Source of the DNA: GCA-2861595 sp035536185
Lineage (GTDB): Bacteria; Actinomycetota; Acidimicrobiia; Acidimicrobiales; GCA-2861595
Assembly: GCA_035536185.1 (NCBI GenBank)
Contig: DATLOM010000029.1
Coordinates: 1 to 14,502, forward strand
DNA length: 14,502 nucleotides
Reading direction: 5' to 3'
Of this stretch, positions 1 to 6,003 are shown piece by piece; position 1 is the stretch's first letter, and every line of letters starts with the position of its first letter. Position numbers and translations under genes: made by a program. A model generated the notes under the pieces. It saw only the letters and a program-made list of their open reading frames with translations, had not been told where the DNA came from and ran no database searches.

Positions 1-2
1 TG

Positions 3-110
3 GCAGAGGCGGTGGCCCACATCCTGGCCGCCGACGAGACCGCCGGCGAACAGGTCGAAGAGCTCCGGGCGGCCTATGGCCTGGAGAAGCGAGAGAGCAT
101 CTCTGACTGA
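3..110 (+). CDS. 3' end of an unidentified gene (partial)
   Basis: An open frame enters from the left edge and ends at TGA 108-110, giving 35 residues that begin AEAVAHILAADETAGEQVEE and end KRESISD. The composition (Ala/Glu rich, helical, strongly G/C at third codon positions) is that of a real actinobacterial C-terminus. No motif identifies a family, and the rest of the gene lies outside the window. It is on the opposite strand to the next real gene, with which it converges. Confidence 0.5.
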   Translation, partial: AEAVAHILAADETAGEQVEELRAAYGLEKRESISD

Positions 111-414
111 CCCCCGACGCTTCCGCATCACGGCCGTCGCGGCTGGGCATCAGCCATCGTGCCACCAGCGCATCCTCTCAGTGGTACCGAGTGAGCGGAC
201 TGGTGCCGTTCCCCCGAGCGGCGCCCGGCGCAGGCCCGAGGGCTCGCGAGGTCAGCGTCCGGGGCCAACCTCGTCGTTGCCGCCGCCGGGGCCCAGGTTG
301 GTGTCGTCCTCATCGATTTTGTCGGCCTTTGCGTTGTCGTCGCAGGCGACGCCGGCGAAGACGAGAACGAGCTGGCCGAAATGGTTACCGACCGATCTCG
401 CAGCGGGCGAACAT
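111..414. other. Intergenic stretch with no supported gene
   Basis: About 300 bases between the converging 3' ends of the partial left-edge gene and the GAF-ANTAR gene. Several open frames cross it on both strands, but none has a credible start, ribosome binding site or recognisable protein. One minus-strand frame (389 down to 252) reads like a short lipoprotein but has no start codon (see findings). No clear terminator hairpin with a T-run was seen. Confidence 0.5.
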
Positions 415-1113
415 TCAGCGAGAGGTGTGATGCTGGTGGATGATGCGCTGGGCGATCTCGAGGATGGTCCGCTCGTCGCGGTTGGCGGCTTGGCGGAGCA
501 GGCCCTCGGCTTGTTCGGCGGTGCAGGACTCGTTCACCATGAGCAGGCCAGCGGCCACATTCACCTCGGCGGCGTCGTCGGCGTCGCGCTGCGCCTGCTC
601 CACCACGCCACGGGCGGCGGCGAACTCTGGCGAGCGGCTGACCGCGATGGCGACCTGGGCGGCAAGCACCGAGGCGACGGACTCGGCGCTCTCGTCGAAG
701 GGGCCGCCGCCGCTGTAGAGGTTCAACGTCGCCACCACCTCGTCCCCCCACGTCGCCGGCACGGAAAGGACCCCCCGGAGACCCTTTCGCCGGGCCGCAC
801 GGGCGAAGTGCGGGAAAGCGTCACCCTGGTCCACCAGGTCCACCCGGATCGTGCTCATCGAGTGGAAGGCCGTCAGACATGGACCGTCCTGGGTGTCGTA
901 CTGGACCATGTCCAGATCGAGGGCGACCCGCGCCGTGACGGCGGCAGTCGCCGGCCGACCAGCGATGGAGATGGCGATGCTGGCGGCGTCGCAGCCGGGC
1001 ACCGAGACGGTCGCCGCTTCCGCGATGCCGGCGAGGGTGGCCCCCAGCGTCCGTTGGGTCTGCAGCACCTCGGCCAGCCGCTGCAAAACGCTGACCAAGT
1101 CGTCGGAACTCAC
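415..1113 (-). CDS. GAF-ANTAR domain regulator (putative RNA-binding antiterminator)
   Basis: The protein is 232 residues when started at GTG 1113, which follows a strong Shine-Dalgarno (GGGAGGGACGTC before the start). A longer frame from 1206 exists but its extra 31 residues look non-coding. Residues about 20-158 form a GAF-like sensor domain (MVQYDTQDGPCLTAF, then GLRGVLSVPATWGDEVVATLNLYS). Residues about 174-228 form an ANTAR domain, with the typical VAAGLLMVNESCTAEQAEGL run and conserved Leu/Ala spacing. ANTAR proteins bind twin hairpins in nascent RNA and prevent termination; GAF domains often gate this by ligand or redox. The size matches the actinobacterial GAF-ANTAR family. No cognate sensor kinase or obvious twin-hairpin target is visible nearby, so its regulon is unknown. 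Confidence 0.85.
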   Translation of the reverse strand: MSSDDLVSVLQRLAEVLQTQRTLGATLAGIAEAATVSVPGCDAASIAISIAGRPATAAVTARVALDLDMVQYDTQDGPCLTAFHSMSTIRVDLVDQGDAFPHFARAARRKGLRGVLSVPATWGDEVVATLNLYSGGGPFDESAESVASVLAAQVAIAVSRSPEFAAARGVVEQAQRDADDAAEVNVAAGLLMVNESCTAEQAEGLLRQAANRDERTILEIAQRIIHQHHTSR

Positions 1114-1166
1114 GACGTCCCTCCCACCAGGGTGGACATTGCTCTCGCGCGCGGGTCGACCGACAT
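1110..1166 (-). other. Possible 18-codon upstream ORF coupled to the GAF-ANTAR gene
   Basis: ATG 1166 opens an 18-residue frame (MSVDPRARAM...) whose TGA overlaps the GTG start of the GAF-ANTAR gene as GTGA. Such overlaps are a usual form of translational coupling. It has no clear ribosome binding site, and it could equally be chance in GC-rich DNA. Confidence 0.2.
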
Positions 1167-1202
1167 GGTCCCTTCCACGGATTCGATGTTCTCCCTGGAT
1201 GT

Positions 1203-1670
1203 TCAAGGCGCGAAGCCATCGTACCCTGGGCCGGTCCTCCCGAAGACACGAAGTGGCTGGTGCCGTCGGCCGGCCGCTGTCGTCGGCTGAGGCCGATCAC
1301 CAGTGCCTGCCGAAGACCGTCGGGCGCTGGGCACCTTCTCGGACCAGAACCCTTCCACCGGCCTACGGCCCACAGTGTCGCCTTGACCATCAGCCGACAT
1401 CTGGATCTCGGTCATGGTGACGCCCTGACCCGGAAGCCGCGCTGGCAATCTCTCTATGAAGTCGATGAGGTGGGGGTCGTGCTCCTCGTAGGGGTAAGCA
1501 ACGGCAAAGGCCTCCGCTGCTGCCCTAGGGCTGGAAAACGAGCACTTCGGCCACAGGGTGGCCATGTCGTCGTAGTCGACAGCACGGGCGGCCTGAAGCT
1601 TCATTAGGAACATGAAGTCGGCTGGAGGTCCGACGGCGATCAGCCGGGGGCGCTGAAGGAGAGTCTCACA
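1203..1670 (-). pseudogene. Remnant of a nucleotidyltransferase-like (DUF6036-type) protein
   Basis: The first ATG, at 1613, gives 136 residues, but family-like sequence continues upstream in the same frame without a start codon (PRLIAVGPPADF, followed by MFLMKLQAARAVDYDDMATL). The run 'FLMKLxAARAxDxDDMxxLWP' followed by YPYEEHDPHLIDFIERL resembles, from memory, the C-terminal half of DUF6036/nucleotidyltransferase-fold proteins that occur in toxin-antitoxin-like pairs. The N-terminal catalytic part (Gly-rich loop and Asp pair) is absent; the frame is blocked by TGA at 1781-1779. The last 75 or so residues, after 'ERLPARLPGQG', are low-complexity and do not look like part of the family. I read this as an N-truncated, decaying gene. 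It could instead be a short functional derivative starting at 1613. Confidence 0.5.
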
Positions 1671-1851
1671 GGCGCTGGTGGTCAGGCCAACTGGAGCGAA
1701 GCCGGCGCTCCTTCCCGAGTGGTCGCCCAGTCGAGAATCGCTGGGGTGCGAGCTAAGGCCGCTGTCGCTGTGGCCCAGTCAGGCAGCGTTTGCTGCGGCG
1801 TTCACCCGACGCCCGAGCCGCTAGTGATCTGGGGGCCCATGGCATCCGCCA

Positions 1852-2277
1852 TCACGGCAGGCGGGCCCACGGGCGTCCCTCGATGGCGAGGGCCTTCTCC
1901 AGCATCGGCGACGGGGCGGACAGGAAGACGTCGGCGCCGAGATGCTTGGCCGCGGCCACCGCCTCGCCGGCGAGCAGGTTCAGCGAGTGCCGCTGGCGCA
2001 GCCGGCCGATGGACGGCCCAAGTTGCCGCAGGCTGACGAGCTCGATCTGGACGGGGAGCTCGACCAAGGCGTCGACCGCCTGGCGCCGGTGCGCCTCCGG
2101 AAGCTCTTCGAACGGTCGCGACAGCACGCCCGGCCGCTCAGTCGCAGAGAGCACGGCCTGGCACAGCCGCACGTACCAGCAGCCAGTGGTGGCGAGGGCG
2201 CGACCGGCGAGCGGGGCCGGCGCCTCTCCCCGGAGAACTGCGCCGAGCACCTGGTCGTCGATGAGGGCGACGGTCAC
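1852..2277 (-). CDS. Divergent PIN-domain (VapC-like) toxin partner
   Basis: Starting at GTG 2277, this is a 141-residue protein. That start overlaps the TGA of the upstream antitoxin gene as GTGA, so the two are translationally coupled. The length and layout fit PIN-domain VapC RNases: an N-terminal strand with acidic residues (VALIDDQVLGAVLRG, D7/D8), a mid-protein Glu (E47), and a C-terminal Ala-rich helix before a strand (LLAGEAVAAAKHLGADVFLS). Two of the four usual acidic positions look altered. The helix Asp appears as Glu105, and the late T-x-D motif reads S-A-P (residues 120-122). Activity as an Mg-dependent RNase is therefore uncertain. Placement next to an AbrB-type antitoxin supports a toxin-antitoxin role by context; fold assignment is from pattern only. 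Confidence 0.65.
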   Translation of the reverse strand: MTVALIDDQVLGAVLRGEAPAPLAGRALATTGCWYVRLCQAVLSATERPGVLSRPFEELPEAHRRQAVDALVELPVQIELVSLRQLGPSIGRLRQRHSLNLLAGEAVAAAKHLGADVFLSAPSPMLEKALAIEGRPWARLP

Positions 2278-2516
2278 TCGTCGGCGAGGTCGGGATCGCC
2301 GAACCCGGATGCCGCCGCCTTCCAGTCGGACTCGGTCACGGCGCCGAGCACTCGGCGTCGGAGGGCCTCGACCCCACCGGGGACGAGCAGCAGGGCGTCG
2401 CCCAGGTCGAGATAGCCGACCTCGCCGCCGTCGGTCAGCTTCCATCGCGTTCGGGCGGCAGCCGGGAGGCTCATCTGCCCACGGGAGGAGACGCGCAGGT
2501 CGCCGGAAGACTCCAT
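2274..2516 (-). CDS. AbrB/MazE-type (VapB-like) antitoxin
   Basis: An 80-residue protein starting at ATG 2516. Residues about 8-46 form a swapped-hairpin AbrB/SpoVT-like DNA-binding domain (VSSRGQMSLPAAAR, then GEVGYLDLGDALLLVP). The tail (about 50-80, ending GFGDPDLADE) is the sort of acidic extension that wraps a partner toxin. The gene is first in a two-gene operon with the PIN-like gene, overlapping it by 4 nt. Antitoxins of this type usually bind their own promoter, and an inverted repeat lies immediately upstream (2528-2556). There is no usable Shine-Dalgarno; a TANNNT -10 element lies 7 nt before ATG, suggesting a leaderless transcript. Confidence 0.8.
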   Translation of the reverse strand: MESSGDLRVSSRGQMSLPAAARTRWKLTDGGEVGYLDLGDALLLVPGGVEALRRRVLGAVTESDWKAAASGFGDPDLADE

Positions 2517-2523
2517 ACCTCGA

Positions 2524-2529
2524 AGGTTA
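2524..2529 (-). promoter_or_regulatory. Candidate -10 element for a leaderless antitoxin transcript
   Basis: On the minus strand TAACCT (TANNNT type) is followed by 7 nt and then the antitoxin ATG. This is the spacing expected if transcription starts at or next to the start codon. Leaderless genes are common in actinobacteria. TANNNT is a short pattern, so chance occurrence is possible. Confidence 0.35.
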
Positions 2530-2556
2530 CAAGGCGCGTCAACTTCTTTCCTTGTA
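2528..2556. promoter_or_regulatory. Inverted repeat, candidate operator of the toxin-antitoxin operon
   Basis: A perfect 7-bp inverted repeat, TACAAGG (2528-2534) and CCTTGTA (2550-2556), is separated by 15 bp. One arm overlaps the candidate -10 element. Position and symmetry fit an autoregulatory site for the AbrB-type antitoxin, alone or with the toxin. Confidence 0.45.
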
Positions 2557-2599
2557 GCGCTCCGGCACCGGCGTCGAACGCCCCCGGCAACCGTCGACG

Positions 2600-2619
2600 C
2601 CCGCCGAAAGTGCGGCGGG
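2600..2619 (-). terminator. GC-rich hairpin downstream of the HAD gene
   Basis: CCCGCCG (2600-2606) and CGGCGGG (2613-2619) form a 7-bp perfect stem with a 6-nt loop, 55-74 bp past the stop codon of the HAD gene. No T-run follows on the minus strand. It may end the bldC-HAD transcript as a U-less actinobacterial hairpin. Confidence 0.3.
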
Positions 2620-2673
2620 AGCCACGGTGAACGGTGACCATTCCACTGCCGACGCCGCCCGCATCCAGGCGGG

Positions 2674-3405
2674 TCAGACGTGCACGCCCAGGGCCGCGGG
2701 CAACTCGTCGAAGTGGGAGATCACGTGGTCGGCCTCGGGCTCGGACTTGCTGTCGTCGTCCCGGATCCCGATGTAGCGCACGGCGACCATGCCCATGGCC
2801 TGGGCGCCGGCAACGTCGGTACGGCGGATGTCGCCCACGTGGGCCACCCGCTCGGGCGCCGGGTCACCCAGGCCGGCGAGGGCATGCTCGAAGATGGCCG
2901 GCGCCGGCTTGTAGGCGCCCACCTCGTCGGAGACCGACCAGTGGTCGAACAGGGGCAGCACGCCGTGGCGGATCAGGTGCTCGCGCAGCGTCGATGACGG
3001 GGTGAAGCCCACGTCGCAGATGATGCCGAGCTTGATGCCTGCCGCCTTTAGGGCTCGAAGGCACGGCTCGATGCCGTCGGACAGGTGCAGCTCGGCCTCC
3101 TGGCCGGCCCGGCCGAAGGCCTCGATCAGCGACGACCGCACCTCCGGGGGCACCTCGACGCCGAGGTTCTCGATGATGTGCTCGGCCGCCTCCGCCGCCT
3201 GGAACTGCTCGTTGGCCTGCCAGGCGGCGATGTAGGCGTCCCAAGCACCGTCGTACACGGCTTCGAGCTGCAGCCGCTCGAGGGCGAAACCCGCCTCCTC
3301 GAGCAGCCCCGACCACGCTTCCACCCGACTGCTGCGCAGCTGGCCGCGCAGCTCGTAGGCGAGGGTGTTCCAGTAGTCGAACGTGACCGCCTCGATGGCC
3401 CCCAT
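2674..3405 (-). CDS. HAD-superfamily hydrolase
   Basis: A 243-residue protein of the HAD phosphatase type with an alpha-helical cap. Motif I is FDYWNTL, with the nucleophile Asp10. The position of the usual second Asp is Trp12, a variant found in part of the family. The cap covers about residues 20-105. Motif II is weak (GIICDVG, C130 where Ser/Thr is usual), motif III is Lys166 in AYKPAPAIFEHAL, and motif IV is HVGDIRRTDVAGAQAMGM (D192, D197). Family members dephosphorylate small phosphorylated metabolites; the substrate cannot be told from sequence. ATG 3405 has a modest AGGG upstream and sits in a C/G hairpin. The gene begins 42 bp after the bldC-like gene on the same strand, so co-transcription is likely. 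Confidence 0.85.
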   Translation of the reverse strand: MGAIEAVTFDYWNTLAYELRGQLRSSRVEAWSGLLEEAGFALERLQLEAVYDGAWDAYIAAWQANEQFQAAEAAEHIIENLGVEVPPEVRSSLIEAFGRAGQEAELHLSDGIEPCLRALKAAGIKLGIICDVGFTPSSTLREHLIRHGVLPLFDHWSVSDEVGAYKPAPAIFEHALAGLGDPAPERVAHVGDIRRTDVAGAQAMGMVAVRYIGIRDDDSKSEPEADHVISHFDELPAALGVHV

Positions 3406-3412
3406 GTGGGGG
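3399..3412 (-). promoter_or_regulatory. Hairpin enclosing the HAD start codon
   Basis: The transcript reads C5-ACAU-G5, so the AUG of the HAD gene lies in the loop and first stem pair of a 5-bp all-GC hairpin. It could limit initiation. No ligand-binding structure is evident. Confidence 0.3.
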
Positions 3413-3417
3413 GACCC

Positions 3418-3433
3418 TACCGGCGGCCCGGTA
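3418..3433 (-). other. Hairpin in the bldC-HAD intergenic gap
   Basis: TACCGG (3418-3423) and CCGGTA (3428-3433) form a perfect 6-bp stem with a 4-nt loop, between the bldC-like stop codon and the HAD start. It has no T-run, so it could be a weak attenuator, a processing site or chance. Confidence 0.25.
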
Positions 3434-3447
3434 AGGCCCCAGACGCC

Positions 3448-3645
3448 TCAGGCGCCCTGCTGCTCCATCTCGGCCAGCGAGCGGCGGATCTCGGATTCAC
3501 GGAAGCGTCGATGGCCGCCGAGGGTGCGCACGGCGGAGATCTTGCCCGCCCTGGCCCATCGGGTCACCGTCTTCGGGTTGACCCGGAAGAGGGCGGCGAC
3601 CTCAGCTGGTGTGAGGAGTGCGTCGGATTGAGAGAGGTCGTTCAC
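3448..3645 (-). CDS. bldC: BldC-like MerR-type small DNA-binding protein
   Basis: A 65-residue protein started at GTG 3645, which follows AAGGGA by 9 nt. A longer TTG start at 3714 would add 23 residues with no family match. The sequence LLTPAEVAALFRVNPKTVTR followed by WARAGKISAVRTLGGHRRF closely matches Streptomyces BldC as I recall it. It comprises a winged helix-turn-helix related to MerR but lacking an effector domain or coiled coil. BldC binds direct repeats cooperatively and controls developmental genes in Streptomyces; in non-sporulating actinobacteria its targets are unclear. The downstream HAD gene probably shares its transcript. Two near-identical repeats upstream (3655-3681) are candidate binding sites for self-control. 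Confidence 0.85.
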   Translation of the reverse strand: MNDLSQSDALLTPAEVAALFRVNPKTVTRWARAGKISAVRTLGGHRRFRESEIRRSLAEMEQQGA

Positions 3646-3654
3646 GGTTTGTAG

Positions 3655-3681
3655 TCCCTTCAGGAAATGATCCCTTTCAGG
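3655..3681. repeat. Direct repeat pair upstream of the bldC-like gene
   Basis: TCCCTTCAGG (3655-3664) and TCCCTTTCAGG (3671-3681) are two copies in the same orientation, offset by 16 bp and differing by one T. They lie just upstream of GTG 3645, and the proximal copy includes the Shine-Dalgarno. Direct-repeat operators fit the head-to-tail binding known for BldC; the assignment is inferred. Confidence 0.4.
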
Positions 3682-3893
3682 GTGTACGAACGGCGGCTGC
3701 GGCCGTGACGCCAATAGCCCGAACGCGCCAATTCGCCCTGATCGTTCTAACTAGTACGAGCCCGACACCTCTCGCGAGTGGGCACGGTACGCTCGCCCCG
3801 ATCCGCATGCCCGCCGCCCGCCGCGCCAGCCGCACCCCCAGAACGGGCGCGTGAGCACGCTGTCGCGTGCGGCGGAAGCGCGGGCCACGCCGC

Positions 3894-3899
3894 AGGAGG
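3894..3899 (+). promoter_or_regulatory. Strong ribosome binding site that sets the E1 start
   Basis: AGGAGG lies 8 nt before GTG 3908. The frame also permits GTG 3851, but that has no Shine-Dalgarno, so this site argues for the shorter protein. Confidence 0.6.
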
Positions 3900-3907
3900 T
3901 CGCGGCC

Positions 3908-5986
3908 GTGCCCCGCTACAGGGGCGTGCTGCACGACGAGCTGGTCGCCGATCTTCGCCTGGCCTTCCTCTCCCGGGCCATCGACGAGCGTGAGATCACC
4001 CTGCAGAAGCAGAGCCGGGCCTACTTCCACATCGCCGGCGCCGGCCACGAGGCCCTGCTCATCGGCCTGGCCCACCACCTGCGGCCCGGCTACGACTGGT
4101 TCTTCCCCTACTACCGGGACCTCGCCCTCATGCTGGCCTTCGGCGTCACCCCCGAGCAGATCCTCCTGCAGGCCGTGGGCTCGGCGGACGATCCGGCCTC
4201 GGGGGGACGGCAGATGCCCTCGCACTGGGGGTTCGCCGACAAGCACGTCTTCACGCAGTCGAGCCCGACGGGCAGCCAGTGCCTGCCTGCGGTCGGCTGC
4301 GCCGAGGCCGGTCGCTACATCACCCGGCGAGGCCCGCTCCCCGGCTGCAGCTCCCACCCCGACGAGCTGACCTATGTGTCCCTCGGCGAGGGCAGCACCT
4401 CTCAAGGGGAGTTCTGGGAGAGCCTCAACACGGCGTGCACGCTGCGCCTGCCCGTCATCTACCTCGTCGAGGACAACGGCTATGCCATCTCGGTTCCCGT
4501 CGCCGAGCAGTCACCGGGCCCCATCTCCGATCTGATCCAGAGCTTTCCCGGCCTGGCCGTCCACCGGGTCGACGGGTGCGACTACTTCGCCTCCCGGGCG
4601 GTCACCGGCCGGGCCGTCCACGACGTCCGCTCGGGTATGGGCCCCGCCCTAGTCCACGCCACCGTCACCCGCCCCTTCTCCCACTCGGCGGCCGACACCC
4701 AGAGCCGGTACCGGTCGGCGGCCGAGCTGGCCGAGGAGGCCGAGCGGGACCCCGTGGCCCGCCTCGAGCAGGAGCTGATCGGCGGAGGCGTCCTGACGGC
4801 CGAGGCGGCCGCGGGAATCCGGGCCGATGCCCACCGGCAGGCGTCAGACGCGGGCAAGGCGGCGCTGGCCGCGGCCCGCCCCGACCCCTCGCGGGTGACC
4901 GACCATGTCCACCGCCTCCCGGAGCTGGCCCTGCCCGACGATCCTGCGCCCGACGCCGCCGGGGAGACGGTGTCCTTCGGCGAGGCCATCCGGAGGACCC
5001 TGCACGAGCTGATGGGCGCCGACGAGCGCATCCGGGTGTTCGGGGAGGACGTGGCCGACGCTCCCGACGCACTGCTCGACGCGGTGGACGGCAAGGGTGG
5101 GGTCTTCGGCAGCACCCGCGGCCTGCAGCGGGCCCACGGCGGCGACCGCTGCTACAACACGCCACTGGCCGAGGCCACCATCGTCGGGCGGGCCGTGGGG
5201 CAGGCCATGCGGAACCTGAGGCCGGCGGCGGAGATCCAGTTCGTCGACTACATCTGGCCGGCCATGCAGCAGGTGAAGTGCGAGGCGGCCACCATCCGCT
5301 GGCGCTCCAACGGCGCCTTCACCTGCCCGCTGGTCGTGAGGGCACCGGTGGGCGGATACCTGAGTGGCGGCGCCATCTGGCACTCCCAGTGCGACGAGTC
5401 GATCTTCGCGCACGTCCCGGGCCTGCTGATCGCCTTCCCCTCCCGGGCGCGCGACGCCGCCGGCCTGATGAGGGCCGCCTTCCTGGCCGAGGACCCGGTG
5501 CTGTTCCTCGAGCACAAGCACCTGCTGCGCCAGGCCTACGCCCGCGACCCCTTCCCCCCGGCGGACTGGGTACTGCCCTTCGGACGAGCGGCCTGCGTGC
5601 GGCCCGGCTCGGACCTCACCATCGTCACCTACGGCGCCACCGTGGAGAAGTCGTGCCAGGCGGCCCGGCTCCTGGACGAGCAGGGGCTCGGTTCGGTGGA
5701 GATCCTCGACCTGCGCACCATCGTGCCATGGGACCAGGAGGCGGTGGCCCAGTCGGTGAGGCGCACAGGCAAGGTGCTCATCGTCCACGAAGATGCGATC
5801 ACCTGCGGCTTCGGTGCCGAGATCGCCGCCTGGATCGCCGACGAGCTGTTCGCCGACCTCGACGCGCCGGTCCGGCGGGTGGCGGCCAAGGACATTCATG
5901 TGGCCTACGAGCCAACTCTCGAGGCGGCGACCCTGCCCCAGGTCGGCGACATCCTCGGTGCCGCCCGGGACCTTCTGGAGTACTGA
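3908..5986 (+). CDS. Fused alpha-beta E1 component of a 2-oxoacid dehydrogenase (thiamine diphosphate-dependent)
   Basis: A 692-residue protein when started at GTG 3908; the alternative GTG 3851 adds 19 residues. The alpha part (about 1-330) holds HIAGAGHEA, MPSHWG and the thiamine diphosphate/Mg motif GEGSTSQG (160-167), which ends in EDNGYAIS (188-195). The usual GDG is GEG here. The beta part (about 354-692) begins VSFGEAIRRTLHELM and contains FGEDVA, NTPLAEATIVG (catalytic-type Glu, about 422), and the closing VAYEPTLEAATLPQVGDIL. E1 decarboxylates a 2-oxoacid and passes the acyl group to the lipoyl domain of E2. Sequence style fits the branched-chain/pyruvate group, but the exact substrate is not decidable. 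No E2 or E3 gene is in the window, so it would need partners encoded elsewhere. It converges on purM with 17 bp between stop codons. Confidence 0.85.
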   Translation: MPRYRGVLHDELVADLRLAFLSRAIDEREITLQKQSRAYFHIAGAGHEALLIGLAHHLRPGYDWFFPYYRDLALMLAFGVTPEQILLQAVGSADDPASGGRQMPSHWGFADKHVFTQSSPTGSQCLPAVGCAEAGRYITRRGPLPGCSSHPDELTYVSLGEGSTSQGEFWESLNTACTLRLPVIYLVEDNGYAISVPVAEQSPGPISDLIQSFPGLAVHRVDGCDYFASRAVTGRAVHDVRSGMGPALVHATVTRPFSHSAADTQSRYRSAAELAEEAERDPVARLEQELIGGGVLTAEAAAGIRADAHRQASDAGKAALAAARPDPSRVTDHVHRLPELALPDDPAPDAAGETVSFGEAIRRTLHELMGADERIRVFGEDVADAPDALLDAVDGKGGVFGSTRGLQRAHGGDRCYNTPLAEATIVGRAVGQAMRNLRPAAEIQFVDYIWPAMQQVKCEAATIRWRSNGAFTCPLVVRAPVGGYLSGGAIWHSQCDESIFAHVPGLLIAFPSRARDAAGLMRAAFLAEDPVLFLEHKHLLRQAYARDPFPPADWVLPFGRAACVRPGSDLTIVTYGATVEKSCQAARLLDEQGLGSVEILDLRTIVPWDQEAVAQSVRRTGKVLIVHEDAITCGFGAEIAAWIADELFADLDAPVRRVAAKDIHVAYEPTLEAATLPQVGDILGAARDLLEY

Positions 5987-6003
5987 CCGACAGCAGCGGC
6001 GGT

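Noticed and set aside
76..1290. Long plus-strand open frame of 404 codons
   Set aside because: It runs antisense to the GAF-ANTAR gene, has low-complexity Gly/Arg/His-rich sequence and no domain; a typical GC-rich shadow.
1715..1785. Repeated GCCCAGTC word (coding DWAT twice on the minus strand)
   Set aside because: Only about 8 identical bases, no consistent period and no further copies; not a real repeat array.
3646..3714. TTG start at 3714 for the bldC-like gene
   Set aside because: The extra 23 residues do not match BldC and overlap the direct repeats; GTG 3645 has a good ribosome binding site and gives the family length.
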